Position numbers and translations under genes: made by a program
The notes under the pieces: generated by a model
The model's input: the letters and a program-made list of their open reading frames with translations, nothing else
Database searches by the model: none
Told to the model about the DNA's origin: nothing
Assembly (NCBI RefSeq): GCF_000332155.1
Contig: NZ_KB235903.1
Coordinates: forward strand, 1,760,100-1,824,099
Source: Kamptonema formosum PCC 6407
Lineage (GTDB): Bacteria > Cyanobacteriota > Cyanobacteriia > Cyanobacteriales > Microcoleaceae
Direction of reading: 5' to 3'
Length of the DNA: 64,000 nt
Shown here: one piece after another, positions 1 through 8,507 of the stretch
Position numbering within the stretch: the stretch's first letter is position 1
How the letters are laid out: each line of letters starts with the position of its first letter

Positions 1-513
1 TGCTTCCCTAGATTATTTGAGGCCTGATGGCTCTTGGCTGTAATTTTGACCGCTAATAGGTTATGCGATCCCCGGACTGGTTGGCGCGATGTTAAAAATC
101 TTTGCGGATTTGGTCGTTTTGTTCAAGTGGGTGAAGAAGGGGCTAGGGGCTAGGGGCTAGGGGCTAGGGGAGAGGGGGGAGATGGGGGGAGATGGGGGGA
201 GATGGGGGAAGAGGGGGAAGATGGGGGAGATGGGAATAATAGTAAGGGCTTCCATGCGATCGCTCAGCCGAAGGTTTCGATCGATTTAGAATGTCCTAAT
301 GGTCTTGGCGGTTAGGGCAACTCCAACTCTTACATCTGGTTCATAATCCCTTACTTCGTCAAGCTTTTCCCTCTTCTCTCTTACCCTAGCCCCTAGCCCC
401 TAGTCCCTAGCCCCTTCTTCCCCTAGCCCCTAGCCCCTAGTCCCTAGCCCCTTCTTCCCCTAGCCCCTAGCCCCTAGCCCCTAGCCCCTTCTTACCCTAG
501 CCCCTAGCTATAG
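1..513. repeat. Gene-free stretch with heptamer and purine-rich repeats
   Basis: No credible gene is seen. Around 139-235 the + strand carries repeated CTAGGGG units that pass into GGGGGAGAT-type purine repeats, and around 384-506 many copies of the 7-base unit CCCCTAG (with CCCTAGT variants) run up to the next start codon. The two blocks are roughly complementary (CTAGGGG and CCCCTAG), so the region could fold. Similar arrays recur through the window. They resemble the short tandemly repeated repetitive sequences known from filamentous cyanobacteria; no function is visible. Confidence 0.75.
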
Positions 514-1338
514 ATGAAACACCTAAAATCGAGTTCTGCGGATCTGCGGGAACTTTTCAAGGACAGCATTACTGTTAAATATCTTGCCGAAACCCTTAAA
601 TCTGTTCCCGCCGATGCAGATGCAGCGATTTTACTACCTTGGATGGAAGCTCACGATTATGATGTCCTTGGTATTGAAGATGGAGGCGTGGTTTCTGGCT
701 ATATTATGCGATCGCTTCTTGGCCAAGGTAAGTGCGGCGACTTCCAGCAAATTTTTCACCCATCAGAATTAATCGCCGCTTCTACTCCACTGATGGAACT
801 GTTGCCTCTATTGCGGGATAAACCCAGGTTATTTGTCTTGGAAAGTAACAGAATTAGTGGCATTGTCACTTGCGGTGATTTGCAGAAAGCCCCTGTGCGA
901 ATGCTACTGTTTGGATTAGTGACACTTTTGGAAATGAATCTGCTACGGCTAATCCGCATTTATTATCCCGATGATTCCTGGCAGCAATTCCTCAAAAGAG
1001 AACGGGTAATAGCTGCAAAGAATCTCTGGGAACAAGGACGAGCTAGAAATGAAGCTATTGATTTACTTGATTATCTCCAGTTTTGTGACAAGCGAGATTT
1101 AATTCTTACATCGACACAGGTTATTGAGCGTTTGGGGCTGAAATCTAAACGCTACGGAGAACGTTTTTTGAAAGCAGCGGAAACTTTGAGAAATAAGTTA
1201 GCTCACGCTCAAGATTTGGTCGGTGGTTCCTCTTGGCCGGAAGTGATTTTTTTAGCCCAGGAAATCGAAACCCTATTGCAGCGCTGCGAGGAAATGGAAT
1301 TAGCAGTTCCCCTACAATCAGATAACTTTTCTTTGTAA
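514..1338 (+). CDS. CBS-domain protein with C-terminal HEPN-like region
   Basis: The first ~125 residues look like a tandem CBS (Bateman) module, with two beta-alpha units around residues 35-65 and 95-123 (the second ending in a G-I-V-T-x-G-D-L motif). CBS pairs usually bind adenosine nucleotides and act as regulatory domains. The C-terminal ~140 residues are helical and contain R226-N-K-L-A-H231, which fits the R-x4-6-H motif of HEPN RNases. A nucleotide-sensing domain on a possible RNase is inference; the C-terminus could equally be a non-catalytic helical domain. The start codon follows directly on a heptamer repeat array. The gene is convergent with the cellulose synthase gene, with a palindrome between them. 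Confidence 0.75.
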   Translation: MKHLKSSSADLRELFKDSITVKYLAETLKSVPADADAAILLPWMEAHDYDVLGIEDGGVVSGYIMRSLLGQGKCGDFQQIFHPSELIAASTPLMELLPLLRDKPRLFVLESNRISGIVTCGDLQKAPVRMLLFGLVTLLEMNLLRLIRIYYPDDSWQQFLKRERVIAAKNLWEQGRARNEAIDLLDYLQFCDKRDLILTSTQVIERLGLKSKRYGERFLKAAETLRNKLAHAQDLVGGSSWPEVIFLAQEIETLLQRCEEMELAVPLQSDNFSL

Positions 1339-1339
1339 C

Positions 1340-1384
1340 GCTGCTCTCTGGGCGGTTATTTTACTGCCCAGAGAGCGGCATTAC
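1340..1384. terminator. Long palindrome between two convergent genes
   Basis: Arms GCTCTCTGGGC (1343-1353) and GCCCAGAGAGC (1366-1376) pair perfectly around a 12-base loop, and pairing extends outward imperfectly. It lies in the 55-base gap between convergent genes, so it may act as a bidirectional terminator, although no clear T tract follows. A related but less perfect palindrome lies at about 20022-20062, so this may be a dispersed repeat reused as a terminator. Confidence 0.5.
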
Positions 1385-1393
1385 GACTACTAA

Positions 1394-3676
1394 TTAGACT
1401 TGAGAAATAGCGATCGCACTCGTTTCCCTATTTCGATCGAACACAGCTCGCGGCCTCAGTAAAATCTTAAACAACAGCAAAAGTGAGTGTAATTCTCCGG
1501 GCGTTTGATGGCATTTCCACTGACCAGGACGGCAAAATAGCATTTCTACCAGACGGCGGTGTTGAGGTACGCTAACCTGCTCAAAAGCTACCCGTAAAGT
1601 AGGAAAATCGCCACTCATACCACTGCGAATAATCTGTCCTTGTAACTCTAACTTGTTCTCGACAAATTCTAACTCTACTGAAGAAGAATCTGTGAGATAT
1701 TGAGCAACTTTTCCACCTTTGATGTTAACAGCTTCCTCTAACTGCTGCGTCAAAGCTACTTCAGCACCGACTTCAGAAATCAAGGTAGTTATACCCCAAA
1801 AACTCTGGTTGCCAATCTTTAGCCGCACCACTCGCTGCAATTTGAACCAATCATAAATATCTGGCTTAGGAACATCGACTAAGATTAACAACGCCACGCT
1901 AATCATGATTAAATTGTAAACGCTCCAAATCCAGCCCAAACTGATACCTTTTAAAAGAGCATCGCCTTGGCTGCTATTCAAACAAATGTTTAAATTCCGC
2001 CATAAACTCACTGATGTAGCTACAAATAGAATTAGAAATGGCCATGCTAAATTCCAGTTGAAATTAAAGCGCTTGCTCGATATTCCTTTTGGTGTTACTT
2101 TAAAGCCTCGATCGAAAGGATTTAGCATCACTTGAATCACTGTTAGCGCTAGGGGAAAACACAGTACAAAAGAGTAAACATCTGACAGTAAGGCAGAACG
2201 CGAACGGCGATTTAGCCAAGAGGAAGCCGTAATTTGTACTAGAGAGTAAGGCAGTAAAAAGTAGATCAATTCTGCCCCGTTTGCTCGAAAAGGAATGACA
2301 CCAAAAAATGAATAAACTAATGGCATCATTAGAAATACAACCCGTGTTAGACTGGTAAACCAATTCAACAATCCTTCCAGGTGAGCTAGCCTTTGTACAA
2401 AGTTAAGACCCCTAATAGTTAAAGGATTAGAGTTAATGAAAAATGCTTGCAGACTACCACGAGCCCAGCGCAATCTTTGAGTGAGATGAGCTGCTATATT
2501 TTCAGCCGCTAAACCAGCACTTAACTTTTCATCTAAATAAATCAAGCGATAGCCTTTGGCAGATAAGCGAATTCCAGTAAAGTAATCTTCGCTGATCGAA
2601 TCTGTTACGAAACCACCTGCTTTTTCTAAGGCGCTACGTCTGACAACAAAAGATGTGCCGGAACAGACAACGCTTCCTGCACCGTCTTTAATTAACTCAA
2701 TTTGCCGATAAAATACCTCTTCATCTGGAGTAAGAACATTTTCTAAGCCTAAATTTCTCGCAATTGGATCGGGATTGTAAAAGCTTTGAGGAGTCTGAAC
2801 TAACGCAACTTTTTTATCTTGAAAGAATCCCACTGTTCTGATTAAAAAGTTGGTTGTCGGAATGAAATCGGCATCGAAAATTGTAATTAGATCGCCCTTA
2901 GTTTTGGCAATGGCATAATTTAGATTCCCTGCCTTTGCATACAGGTTATTTGGTCTTGTGATGTACTCGCATCCCAATTCTTTCGCCAAGGCTTTAATCT
3001 CAGGTCGCCTAGTGTCGTCTAGCAGGTAAACTTTTTTGTGGGTATAATCTAAAGCTTGACAGCCCATGATTGTACGTCGCAAAATAAACGCGGGTTCGTT
3101 ATAAGTTGGGATTAACACATCTACCCAAGGGCTGAAATTTCCACTTTCAACAGCCTGAGCCATGAGGTTAGCTTCCTGGCGGCGATCTGTCATTCTCAGC
3201 ATTAAATATAGCTGGATGCTACTGCTGGCTACCATCAACATTTCTAGGAAAAATAGCCCTAGACTAAAGATGCCGTTCAAGGGATCTGCTAAATTTAAGG
3301 TGGAAAGCGATCTCCACAAAACGTAGCGAATAGTTAAGGCCAGCATAATTGCTACTACTACCACCCGCGACCACATCTTTGGTTCTGGAGAAATACGGAT
3401 AGTAGCCAAAGCAATCAGCACTAATGTTACAGTTGGTATGAGCAGATACTTAGGTGTGACAGTTGGCACTTGTAACCACACAGGAGGGTTTTGCTGCCAA
3501 ACATTGATATGTGCAAAAATGTTGCTGATTGTTCCAATGTCTGCAAGCCAAGCGGCTGCAACGGCAGCAGTAAAGGCAGTAACGGCGATAGCTACTAGAG
3601 TTGCTAGTGGTAAACGAAAGATTCGCAAAAAAATGCGATGCTTTAAACCTTGGCGGCTAAATCCTGAAGTTGTCAT
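1394..3676 (-). CDS. Cellulose synthase catalytic subunit (BcsA/CesA-like), GT2 family
   Basis: This 760-residue membrane glycosyltransferase would polymerise UDP-glucose into beta-1,4-glucan and export it across the inner membrane. Hydrophobic segments near residues 20-45, 75-95 and 105-155 precede a cytosolic GT2 domain with L-L-D-D (218-221), D-A-D (268-270), a V-V-C-S-G-T loop (337-342), S-E-D (362-364, the catalytic base position) and Q-R-L-R-W (400-404). More transmembrane segments follow, then a C-terminal PilZ-like domain. In PilZ the c-di-GMP motifs are RxxxR and (D/N)xSxxG; here only Q-R-V-V-R and L-I-S-E-V-G are seen, so binding may be altered. No bcsB, bcsC or endoglucanase gene is adjacent. 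The upstream DM13 gene is divergent. Confidence 0.85.
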   Translation of the reverse strand: MTTSGFSRQGLKHRIFLRIFRLPLATLVAIAVTAFTAAVAAAWLADIGTISNIFAHINVWQQNPPVWLQVPTVTPKYLLIPTVTLVLIALATIRISPEPKMWSRVVVVAIMLALTIRYVLWRSLSTLNLADPLNGIFSLGLFFLEMLMVASSSIQLYLMLRMTDRRQEANLMAQAVESGNFSPWVDVLIPTYNEPAFILRRTIMGCQALDYTHKKVYLLDDTRRPEIKALAKELGCEYITRPNNLYAKAGNLNYAIAKTKGDLITIFDADFIPTTNFLIRTVGFFQDKKVALVQTPQSFYNPDPIARNLGLENVLTPDEEVFYRQIELIKDGAGSVVCSGTSFVVRRSALEKAGGFVTDSISEDYFTGIRLSAKGYRLIYLDEKLSAGLAAENIAAHLTQRLRWARGSLQAFFINSNPLTIRGLNFVQRLAHLEGLLNWFTSLTRVVFLMMPLVYSFFGVIPFRANGAELIYFLLPYSLVQITASSWLNRRSRSALLSDVYSFVLCFPLALTVIQVMLNPFDRGFKVTPKGISSKRFNFNWNLAWPFLILFVATSVSLWRNLNICLNSSQGDALLKGISLGWIWSVYNLIMISVALLILVDVPKPDIYDWFKLQRVVRLKIGNQSFWGITTLISEVGAEVALTQQLEEAVNIKGGKVAQYLTDSSSVELEFVENKLELQGQIIRSGMSGDFPTLRVAFEQVSVPQHRRLVEMLFCRPGQWKCHQTPGELHSLLLLFKILLRPRAVFDRNRETSAIAISQV

Positions 3677-3931
3677 AGATGCAAATCCTGATATGTCAGC
3701 GACAGTTAGTTTTACTTCCTGTCATTTCTTCCCTGGAAACTTAAAACCCATTTTTGCCACACCCTATTAACATTATTTAACATTTTTTTGAAACAATTAG
3801 GTGAGGGCGATCGCAACAAAGGTATCAAGTGTCAGATACCTGATACCCCTTGCTTTTTATGCGACGATCGGGCTATTGACAAATAAAGTTTTTTGTGCTA
3901 TGAATAAAACAATTTTGAGAGATTCAAATCA

Positions 3932-4399
3932 ATGAATTATAAAAATTTAGTGGCTGTTGGTATCGCTTCAATCTTGACTGTTGGTTCCCTTGCGGCTGTG
4001 AATCAGTCACCAACTCAAGCTCAGATGATGGGGCCACAAACTGCGATCGCTTCTGGAACTTTTATGGCGGGGGAGAAACCCACCGAGGGAAAAGTCACCA
4101 TTATTAGCGAAAATGGGAAACGCTATGTAGTATTAGATCGAGCATTTAAGACTAGCGACCAAGGCCCTGATTTAGAAGTAATCTTGTATCGTTCTACTAT
4201 GCCACCCCAGGCAGGCTTGAAAAAGGAAAATTATGTAAGTCTTGGTAAATTGCGACAGTTTAGCGGCGCTCAGCGCTATCAAATTCCCGATAATGTTAAG
4301 CTGGCAGACTACAAATCAGTGGCAATCTGGTGTAATAAATTCAACGCTACTTTTGGCTATGCCACTTTAGCTGGTAGTAGCATGATGGGGCCAAAATAA
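3932..4399 (+). CDS. Secreted DM13-domain protein
   Basis: A 155-residue protein with an N-terminal Sec-type signal peptide (basic start, hydrophobic core, cleavage near A-Q-A around residue 30). The rest reads as one DM13 domain: G-T-F-x-x-G-E-K-P-T-x-G at the start, V-L-D-R-x-F-K-T-S-x-G-P-D-L in the middle, and a C-terminal V-A-I-W-C-N-K-F-N-x-x-F-G-Y-A. DM13 domains are extracellular and have been proposed to take part in redox or electron transfer through a conserved Cys; one Cys is visible in the I-W-C-N motif. The gene stands alone and is divergent from the cellulose synthase gene; a functional link is not shown. Confidence 0.85.
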   Translation: MNYKNLVAVGIASILTVGSLAAVNQSPTQAQMMGPQTAIASGTFMAGEKPTEGKVTIISENGKRYVVLDRAFKTSDQGPDLEVILYRSTMPPQAGLKKENYVSLGKLRQFSGAQRYQIPDNVKLADYKSVAIWCNKFNATFGYATLAGSSMMGPK

Positions 4400-4408
4400 A
4401 TCCTCAGT

Positions 4409-4520
4409 TGTAGAGAGGGGGAGATGGGGAGGATGGGGAGGATGGGGGAGATAGGGAGGATGGGGGAGATGGGTAATTAGCAATTAGCAATTAGCCATTA
4501 GCCATTAGCAATTAGCCATT
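4409..4520. repeat. Low-complexity and heptamer repeats
   Basis: GGGGAGATGGGGAGGAT-type purine repeats are followed by 7-base units of the CCATTAG and CAATTAG kind. They fill the space between the DM13 gene and an inverted-repeat element. Confidence 0.7.
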
Positions 4521-4629
4521 AGGACTTACGCAGGTCGTCCCAGAAACCGGGTTTTTGAGAGAATCTGTGGGTAACAACGAAGTATTTTCGTCAAAAAACC
4601 CGGTTTCTTTGGTTGGGTGCGTAAGTCCT
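4521..4629. repeat. Inverted-repeat element, family 1 (copy A)
   Basis: The ends AGGACTTACGCA and TGCGTAAGTCCT are inverted repeats, and inside them AGAAACCGGGTTTTT pairs with AAAAAACCCGGTTTCT. Six copies with variable centres are found in the window (also about 22967, 34556, 44591, 55991 and 57905). All are intergenic, suggesting a non-autonomous MITE- or REP-like repeat. Transcribed, it would form a strong hairpin. Confidence 0.8.
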
Positions 4630-4790
4630 GACGGATCTAAACTTTTATTATCGCTCACTTAATCCCCCAACTCCCTTCCCTACAAGGGAAGGGGGAGAAG
4701 AAAGAAGGAAAAAATTTCCCCCTCATTCTTTACCAGGGGAGAAGTAAGGGGAGAAATAAGAGTATCTCAGAAATTCCTTGGGAAAGATAA

Positions 4791-6596
4791 TCAACCTTTT
4801 TTCTGAGTTTGGAGTTTACCTTTCCAAGTTGCGATCGCCTTCTGAGCATTAGCATGAGCCGCTGTCCCCGATGGCACCAACTTAGCCGCCTCCACTGCAT
4901 CGCTAAGTCGGCCTTGGCTCCCGCGTAACTGAGCAATATTCAAAATCGTATCGCTCCACTCCGCGATCGACTTCTGAGCTTCCTCATACTTCGGTTGACC
5001 GGATTTAATTTGACTAGCTTGCTCGATCGCCTTACTATAAGAAGACGCTACACCTCGTTTAATCTGTTTCTGAGCCGATTTCAACAGAGCATCATTAGTC
5101 TGTTGCTGCTTAGCCAGTCCTTGCCAAAGAGCGATCGCCTGCTGCGCTTGATTGCGAATCGGCGGATTTATAGCTGGTACAAGTTTAGCCGCATTAATCG
5201 CCCCTTGGAAATTTTGCTGTCCGGCACGTCCATTAGCAATATCCAAAATAGTCAAACTCCAGCGTTCAATGTCCTCCTGAGCTTGTGGGTACATGGGGTC
5301 ATTAGCAGGAACTTGACGGACTTTGGCGATCGCATTACTAAAACTAGAAGCAGAGCCATCCTTCAGCAACACCCTCGCCGTGTCTAGCCGCGCCTGAGCA
5401 GAAGGTTCTGGTACCGCCCCCGGATTAGAACTGACCGGTGAGGGAATCCCCATTGGCACAGTCGGAGGAGCACCATTCTGGGCCGTCTGAGTTGGTTGCT
5501 TTGTACCGTCGCCTCGGCCGAGAAATACTGACCTGTTGGTGAGGAAAACACCGATCAGCAGTGCCAGCGCCGTAACTCCACTATATAAAATTAGCTGTTG
5601 CAAAAACGATTTGTCAGACATGGCAGCTTCTGAATTTGCAGGTGTCACCGAGTTTGTACCTTCGCCTCCCCCCTGAGCAGAATTAGGCGGTGGCGGCGGC
5701 GGAGTCAATGGTAAATCGCCACCTTCGTCGCGGCTTTGCGGCCCAGGAGAATTAATTGCAGTAGCAAGCATTTGCGGCTGTTGTTGCGCCTCTGCGATCG
5801 CCCCAGCACTCATACTGCCATTGCGGCCAACTGCTGCCGCCGCCATTAGCTGAGGGCTATCTGGATAAATCACCTGATTAACTTTTCCCGGAGGATGCAC
5901 CACCATTAACGGCTCCTGCTTGGGCCGTAGATGGTGGTCGCACAACTGAGGCAGGCGATCGCTCAAAAACCGATCTAAACTCTTAAGAGTCGTACACTGT
6001 CCAGAGCGCAACCCTTCCAACAGCGCCGCCGCAAAAAACCCTTGCCGCAGAGCAGAAGTTTCACGGGAAACCTGATTTGGGCGACAAGAAAGCACCGTCG
6101 GGATTTCCATCTGGCGAGCTAACTCCGCCGTTTGAGTCCCAATCGATTCCCCCGCCTTCACACTCTGACTGCGATTCATATCCAGCAGCACCAACACCGT
6201 ATCTGTCGGAGCCCTCTTTAAGCTCTCAAACAGAGACTTCACCGCAATCCCCGTACCCAAAACGTCAGCAGGATTGCCATCTATAGGCATTAAATAGTCT
6301 TGCCCTTCATAACTGACACCGTAGCCGCTAAAAAAGCACCAGACCGAATCTCCATTTTGCAAGTGCTCCAAACACAAGCTATCTATGAGTTTGAGTATAT
6401 TTTCCCGGCTGGGATAAGTTGAGTTACCCCAGCTCGTCGGCGAGGAGTCAGTTAGTGACAGGCTAATCTCCGGCGAAAAACCAGCTTCGCCAACCAAATA
6501 ACCATGCAGCGCCTCTGCATCCTCTTGGGCATAACTCAATGGCTGGAGGAACTGATATTGATTAATCCCAATTGCAATACAAGCGTGATGTTTCAT
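4791..6596 (-). CDS. Caspase-fold (peptidase C14-like) membrane protein, predicted inactive
   Basis: Starting at the Met of M-K-H-H-A-C-I-A-I-G (17 codons inside the longest frame), residues 1-240 form a caspase p20-like domain: A-I-G-I-N-x-Y opening, then F-F-S-G-Y-G where active enzymes have S-G-H-G (His replaced by Tyr92), and L-L-D-M-N-R where they have D-A-C-R (Cys replaced by Asn141). Both catalytic residues are therefore missing. A proline-rich linker, one transmembrane segment (about residues 335-355) and a C-terminal region with helical repeats containing similar A-I-x-x-W motifs follow. Cyanobacteria are known to carry such pseudo-orthocaspases; a scaffold or regulatory role is inference. 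Neighbours give no clue. Confidence 0.85.
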   Translation of the reverse strand: MKHHACIAIGINQYQFLQPLSYAQEDAEALHGYLVGEAGFSPEISLSLTDSSPTSWGNSTYPSRENILKLIDSLCLEHLQNGDSVWCFFSGYGVSYEGQDYLMPIDGNPADVLGTGIAVKSLFESLKRAPTDTVLVLLDMNRSQSVKAGESIGTQTAELARQMEIPTVLSCRPNQVSRETSALRQGFFAAALLEGLRSGQCTTLKSLDRFLSDRLPQLCDHHLRPKQEPLMVVHPPGKVNQVIYPDSPQLMAAAAVGRNGSMSAGAIAEAQQQPQMLATAINSPGPQSRDEGGDLPLTPPPPPPNSAQGGGEGTNSVTPANSEAAMSDKSFLQQLILYSGVTALALLIGVFLTNRSVFLGRGDGTKQPTQTAQNGAPPTVPMGIPSPVSSNPGAVPEPSAQARLDTARVLLKDGSASSFSNAIAKVRQVPANDPMYPQAQEDIERWSLTILDIANGRAGQQNFQGAINAAKLVPAINPPIRNQAQQAIALWQGLAKQQQTNDALLKSAQKQIKRGVASSYSKAIEQASQIKSGQPKYEEAQKSIAEWSDTILNIAQLRGSQGRLSDAVEAAKLVPSGTAAHANAQKAIATWKGKLQTQKKG

Positions 6597-7314
6597 CCCA
6601 TATGCCCTAGATAATATAGTGGGTAGCCTGCAAAAAAGATAGCACATAGCTTGCTTGTGGTTGATACTGCTGTCACCTTGCAGTTAGGGTCTAGGGGCTA
6701 CGATGCTCAGGGCTAGGGTAAGAAGGGGAACAAGGGGAACAGGGAACAAGGGAATAGAATCGAATTCAGAACTTCCTAACCCCCTTGGCGGTTGCTATAT
6801 CTAGCAGCCAGCTTAGGGAGAAATTTGATTAGGACTTGCTTAAAAAGGTTAGATTATATATGGGTGCGTGATGATGATTCTTTGCTGATTCCTACTTAGT
6901 AAGTAGGTCGGCCCAAGTAAATCATTGTTCGTTAGTAGTTGCGTTTTAGCGCTAAAGCGCAACTACTAACGAAATCCAAAAATTTTACGTTTCGTTACAT
7001 AGCTTAGTTTTTTATTGCCGACCTACTCAAGCAAGCTCAAAAGACTGATAATTTAAGGTACACAGCAGTGCAGGAAAAAATGGGGTGTCTTGGGTAATTG
7101 CCGGAAGTATCTTCAATATTGCCGGGAAATAAACTATCTTAGCCAAGACTTACGCAGCAATAACGAAATTCTAACCGCAGCGAAACAAGTGAAGCTTTTT
7201 CCTGGCCCCGATTTTTCCTGAGCCTAGCACCAGTGTCATCTTAGCCTTGCCAAAATAGCTCTGCCATTTTCACCCGATGTTGAACAAGTTACATCAAACA
7301 GGAGTATTGTGTAA
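6597..7314. other. Intergenic region with repeats and a palindromic element
   Basis: No gene is supported. A short purine-rich block lies near 6685-6760, a nested palindrome at 6902-7027 (separate entry), and an isolated piece resembling the family 1 repeat end (ACTTACGCAG) near 7147. The last ~100 bases presumably contain the promoter of the V4R cluster, but no clear -10/-35 pair could be assigned. Confidence 0.5.
6902..7027. mobile_element. MITE-like nested palindromic element (126 bp)
   Basis: Perfect 11-base terminal inverted repeats AGTAGGTCGGC (6902-6912) and GCCGACCTACT (7017-7027) enclose a nearly perfect 46-base palindrome at 6928-6973 centred on TTAGCGCTAA (22 of 23 positions pair). 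It has no coding capacity. This is what a miniature inverted-repeat transposable element looks like, but no target-site duplication could be assigned and no second full copy is in the window. Confidence 0.6.
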
Positions 7315-8013
7315 ATGATCGCTGCCGATAAAAAAGAAGTCACTAACCCCCAACCGACCCTTAAGCAGCTATATCCTAAAAGCCACAACCATTATAGGTT
7401 TAAGGATTTTTTTGCTTTTGACCCCCAAGGCGGTACGATCGCTGACTGGAACGCATCTCGTAATATTTTTACCAGCGAAGACTTCATCATTGGCTTAGTA
7501 GAGGGACTTGAAGAAGAAGTCGGCCCTGCTTCGTCAGTGATCATGTACACCATCGGCTGCCAGTGGGGTACTCTAGATTCAGAATATTTCCAGAAATGGT
7601 TTGGAGAGGAGTTTGGACACAACGTCCGCCAGTCAAACTTAATGTTTTTACTAGAAACTTGGTGGTGGCCCTTTACAGCTCAAGGTTGGGGCCGATGGGA
7701 AGTAGATATGAGCGATCGCAAACACGGGTGCATCTTCATCAACCTGTTTGACTCCGCAGTTGCTCGTACCTTGGGCGATGTAGGTAAACCAGTCTGTCAC
7801 ATCTATGCTGGTTTATTTGCGGGTTTTTTCGGCGCTTTAGTAAAAAAACCACTGAGTTGCATTGAACTTCAGTGCTACTCAATGGGAGAAACTTACTGCA
7901 AGTTTCTCTTAGGCAATCCCGATAAAATAGACGCTGCTGCTTTCTGGGTTAACGAAGGTGCAACAGCACGAGATATTCAAAGGCGGCTGCAAAATGGGGA
8001 AAGATTGCGATGA
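7315..8013 (+). CDS. V4R-domain protein, slr0144-like
   Basis: A 232-residue protein ending in a V4R (4-vinyl-reductase) domain, with the Cys-containing motif C-I-E-L-Q-C-Y-S-M-G-E-T-Y-C-K-F near residue 180. V4R domains are thought to bind small hydrophobic ligands or tetrapyrroles. The order V4R, small protein, ~150-residue protein, V4R over 2.5 kb matches my recollection of Synechocystis slr0144-slr0147, part of an operon connected with photosystem II assembly. The stop overlaps the next start by four bases (ATGA), so translation is probably coupled. The W-G-x-L/W-W-W-P aromatic stretch in the middle is shared with the second V4R protein downstream in outline. The slr0144 match is from memory. 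Confidence 0.8.
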   Translation: MIAADKKEVTNPQPTLKQLYPKSHNHYRFKDFFAFDPQGGTIADWNASRNIFTSEDFIIGLVEGLEEEVGPASSVIMYTIGCQWGTLDSEYFQKWFGEEFGHNVRQSNLMFLLETWWWPFTAQGWGRWEVDMSDRKHGCIFINLFDSAVARTLGDVGKPVCHIYAGLFAGFFGALVKKPLSCIELQCYSMGETYCKFLLGNPDKIDAAAFWVNEGATARDIQRRLQNGERLR

Positions 8014-8276
8014 AAACTGATAATTCTTGGTTGCAAAAATCAGTCCAAGATTTTTTTGGTAACTGCAACTGGCTAGGAAGATCCCTAGAAACCCAAAATG
8101 GCTCTGCTACTGGTCAAAAGTTGAGTTTTACCTCGTCAGTAGGAGACTTTTTTCGGGCAATTTCTTGGGAAGGCATCCCCGAAGTCGGCGCAATGCCGGC
8201 TCCTTTGCCCGTAGCAGTAATTCCTAGTTCTGAATCAGGAGAGGTTACTCTTGATGATTTACTGGATTTATTCTAG
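8010..8276 (+). CDS. Small unknown protein, slr0145-like position
   Basis: An 88-residue protein whose ATG overlaps the stop of the upstream V4R gene by four bases, so it is almost certainly in the same operon. It has no signal peptide or membrane segment. The middle is Gly/Ala/Pro-rich and the C-terminus is acidic, ending S-G-E-V-T-L-D-D-L-L-D-L-F, which looks like a short amphipathic docking peptide. By position it corresponds to slr0145 of Synechocystis. Function unknown. Confidence 0.75.
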   Translation: MKTDNSWLQKSVQDFFGNCNWLGRSLETQNGSATGQKLSFTSSVGDFFRAISWEGIPEVGAMPAPLPVAVIPSSESGEVTLDDLLDLF

Positions 8277-8277
8277 C

Positions 8278-8498
8278 TAATGGCTAATAGCTAATCCCTA
8301 ATAGCTAATGGGTAATGGCTAAATAGCTAAATAACTAAATAGCCAATAGTTAACAGCTAAATAGTTAATAGCTAAATAGCCAATGGCTTGTAAACAGCTA
8401 ACAATTAGCAATTAGCCATTAGCCATTAGCAATTAGCAATTAGCCATTAGCCATTAGCCATTAGCAATCACCAATTACCAATCACCAATTACCAATTT
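8278..8498. repeat. Heptamer repeat array (TAATAGC / CCATTAG units)
   Basis: About 220 bases of degenerate 7-base units, first of the GCTAATA / GCTAAAT kind and then CCATTAG / CAATTAG, ending in ACCAATT units just before the next start codon. It separates two genes of one apparent operon. Every unit carries TAG or TAA on at least one strand. Confidence 0.8.
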
Positions 8499-8507
8499 TT
8501 TAAAATC

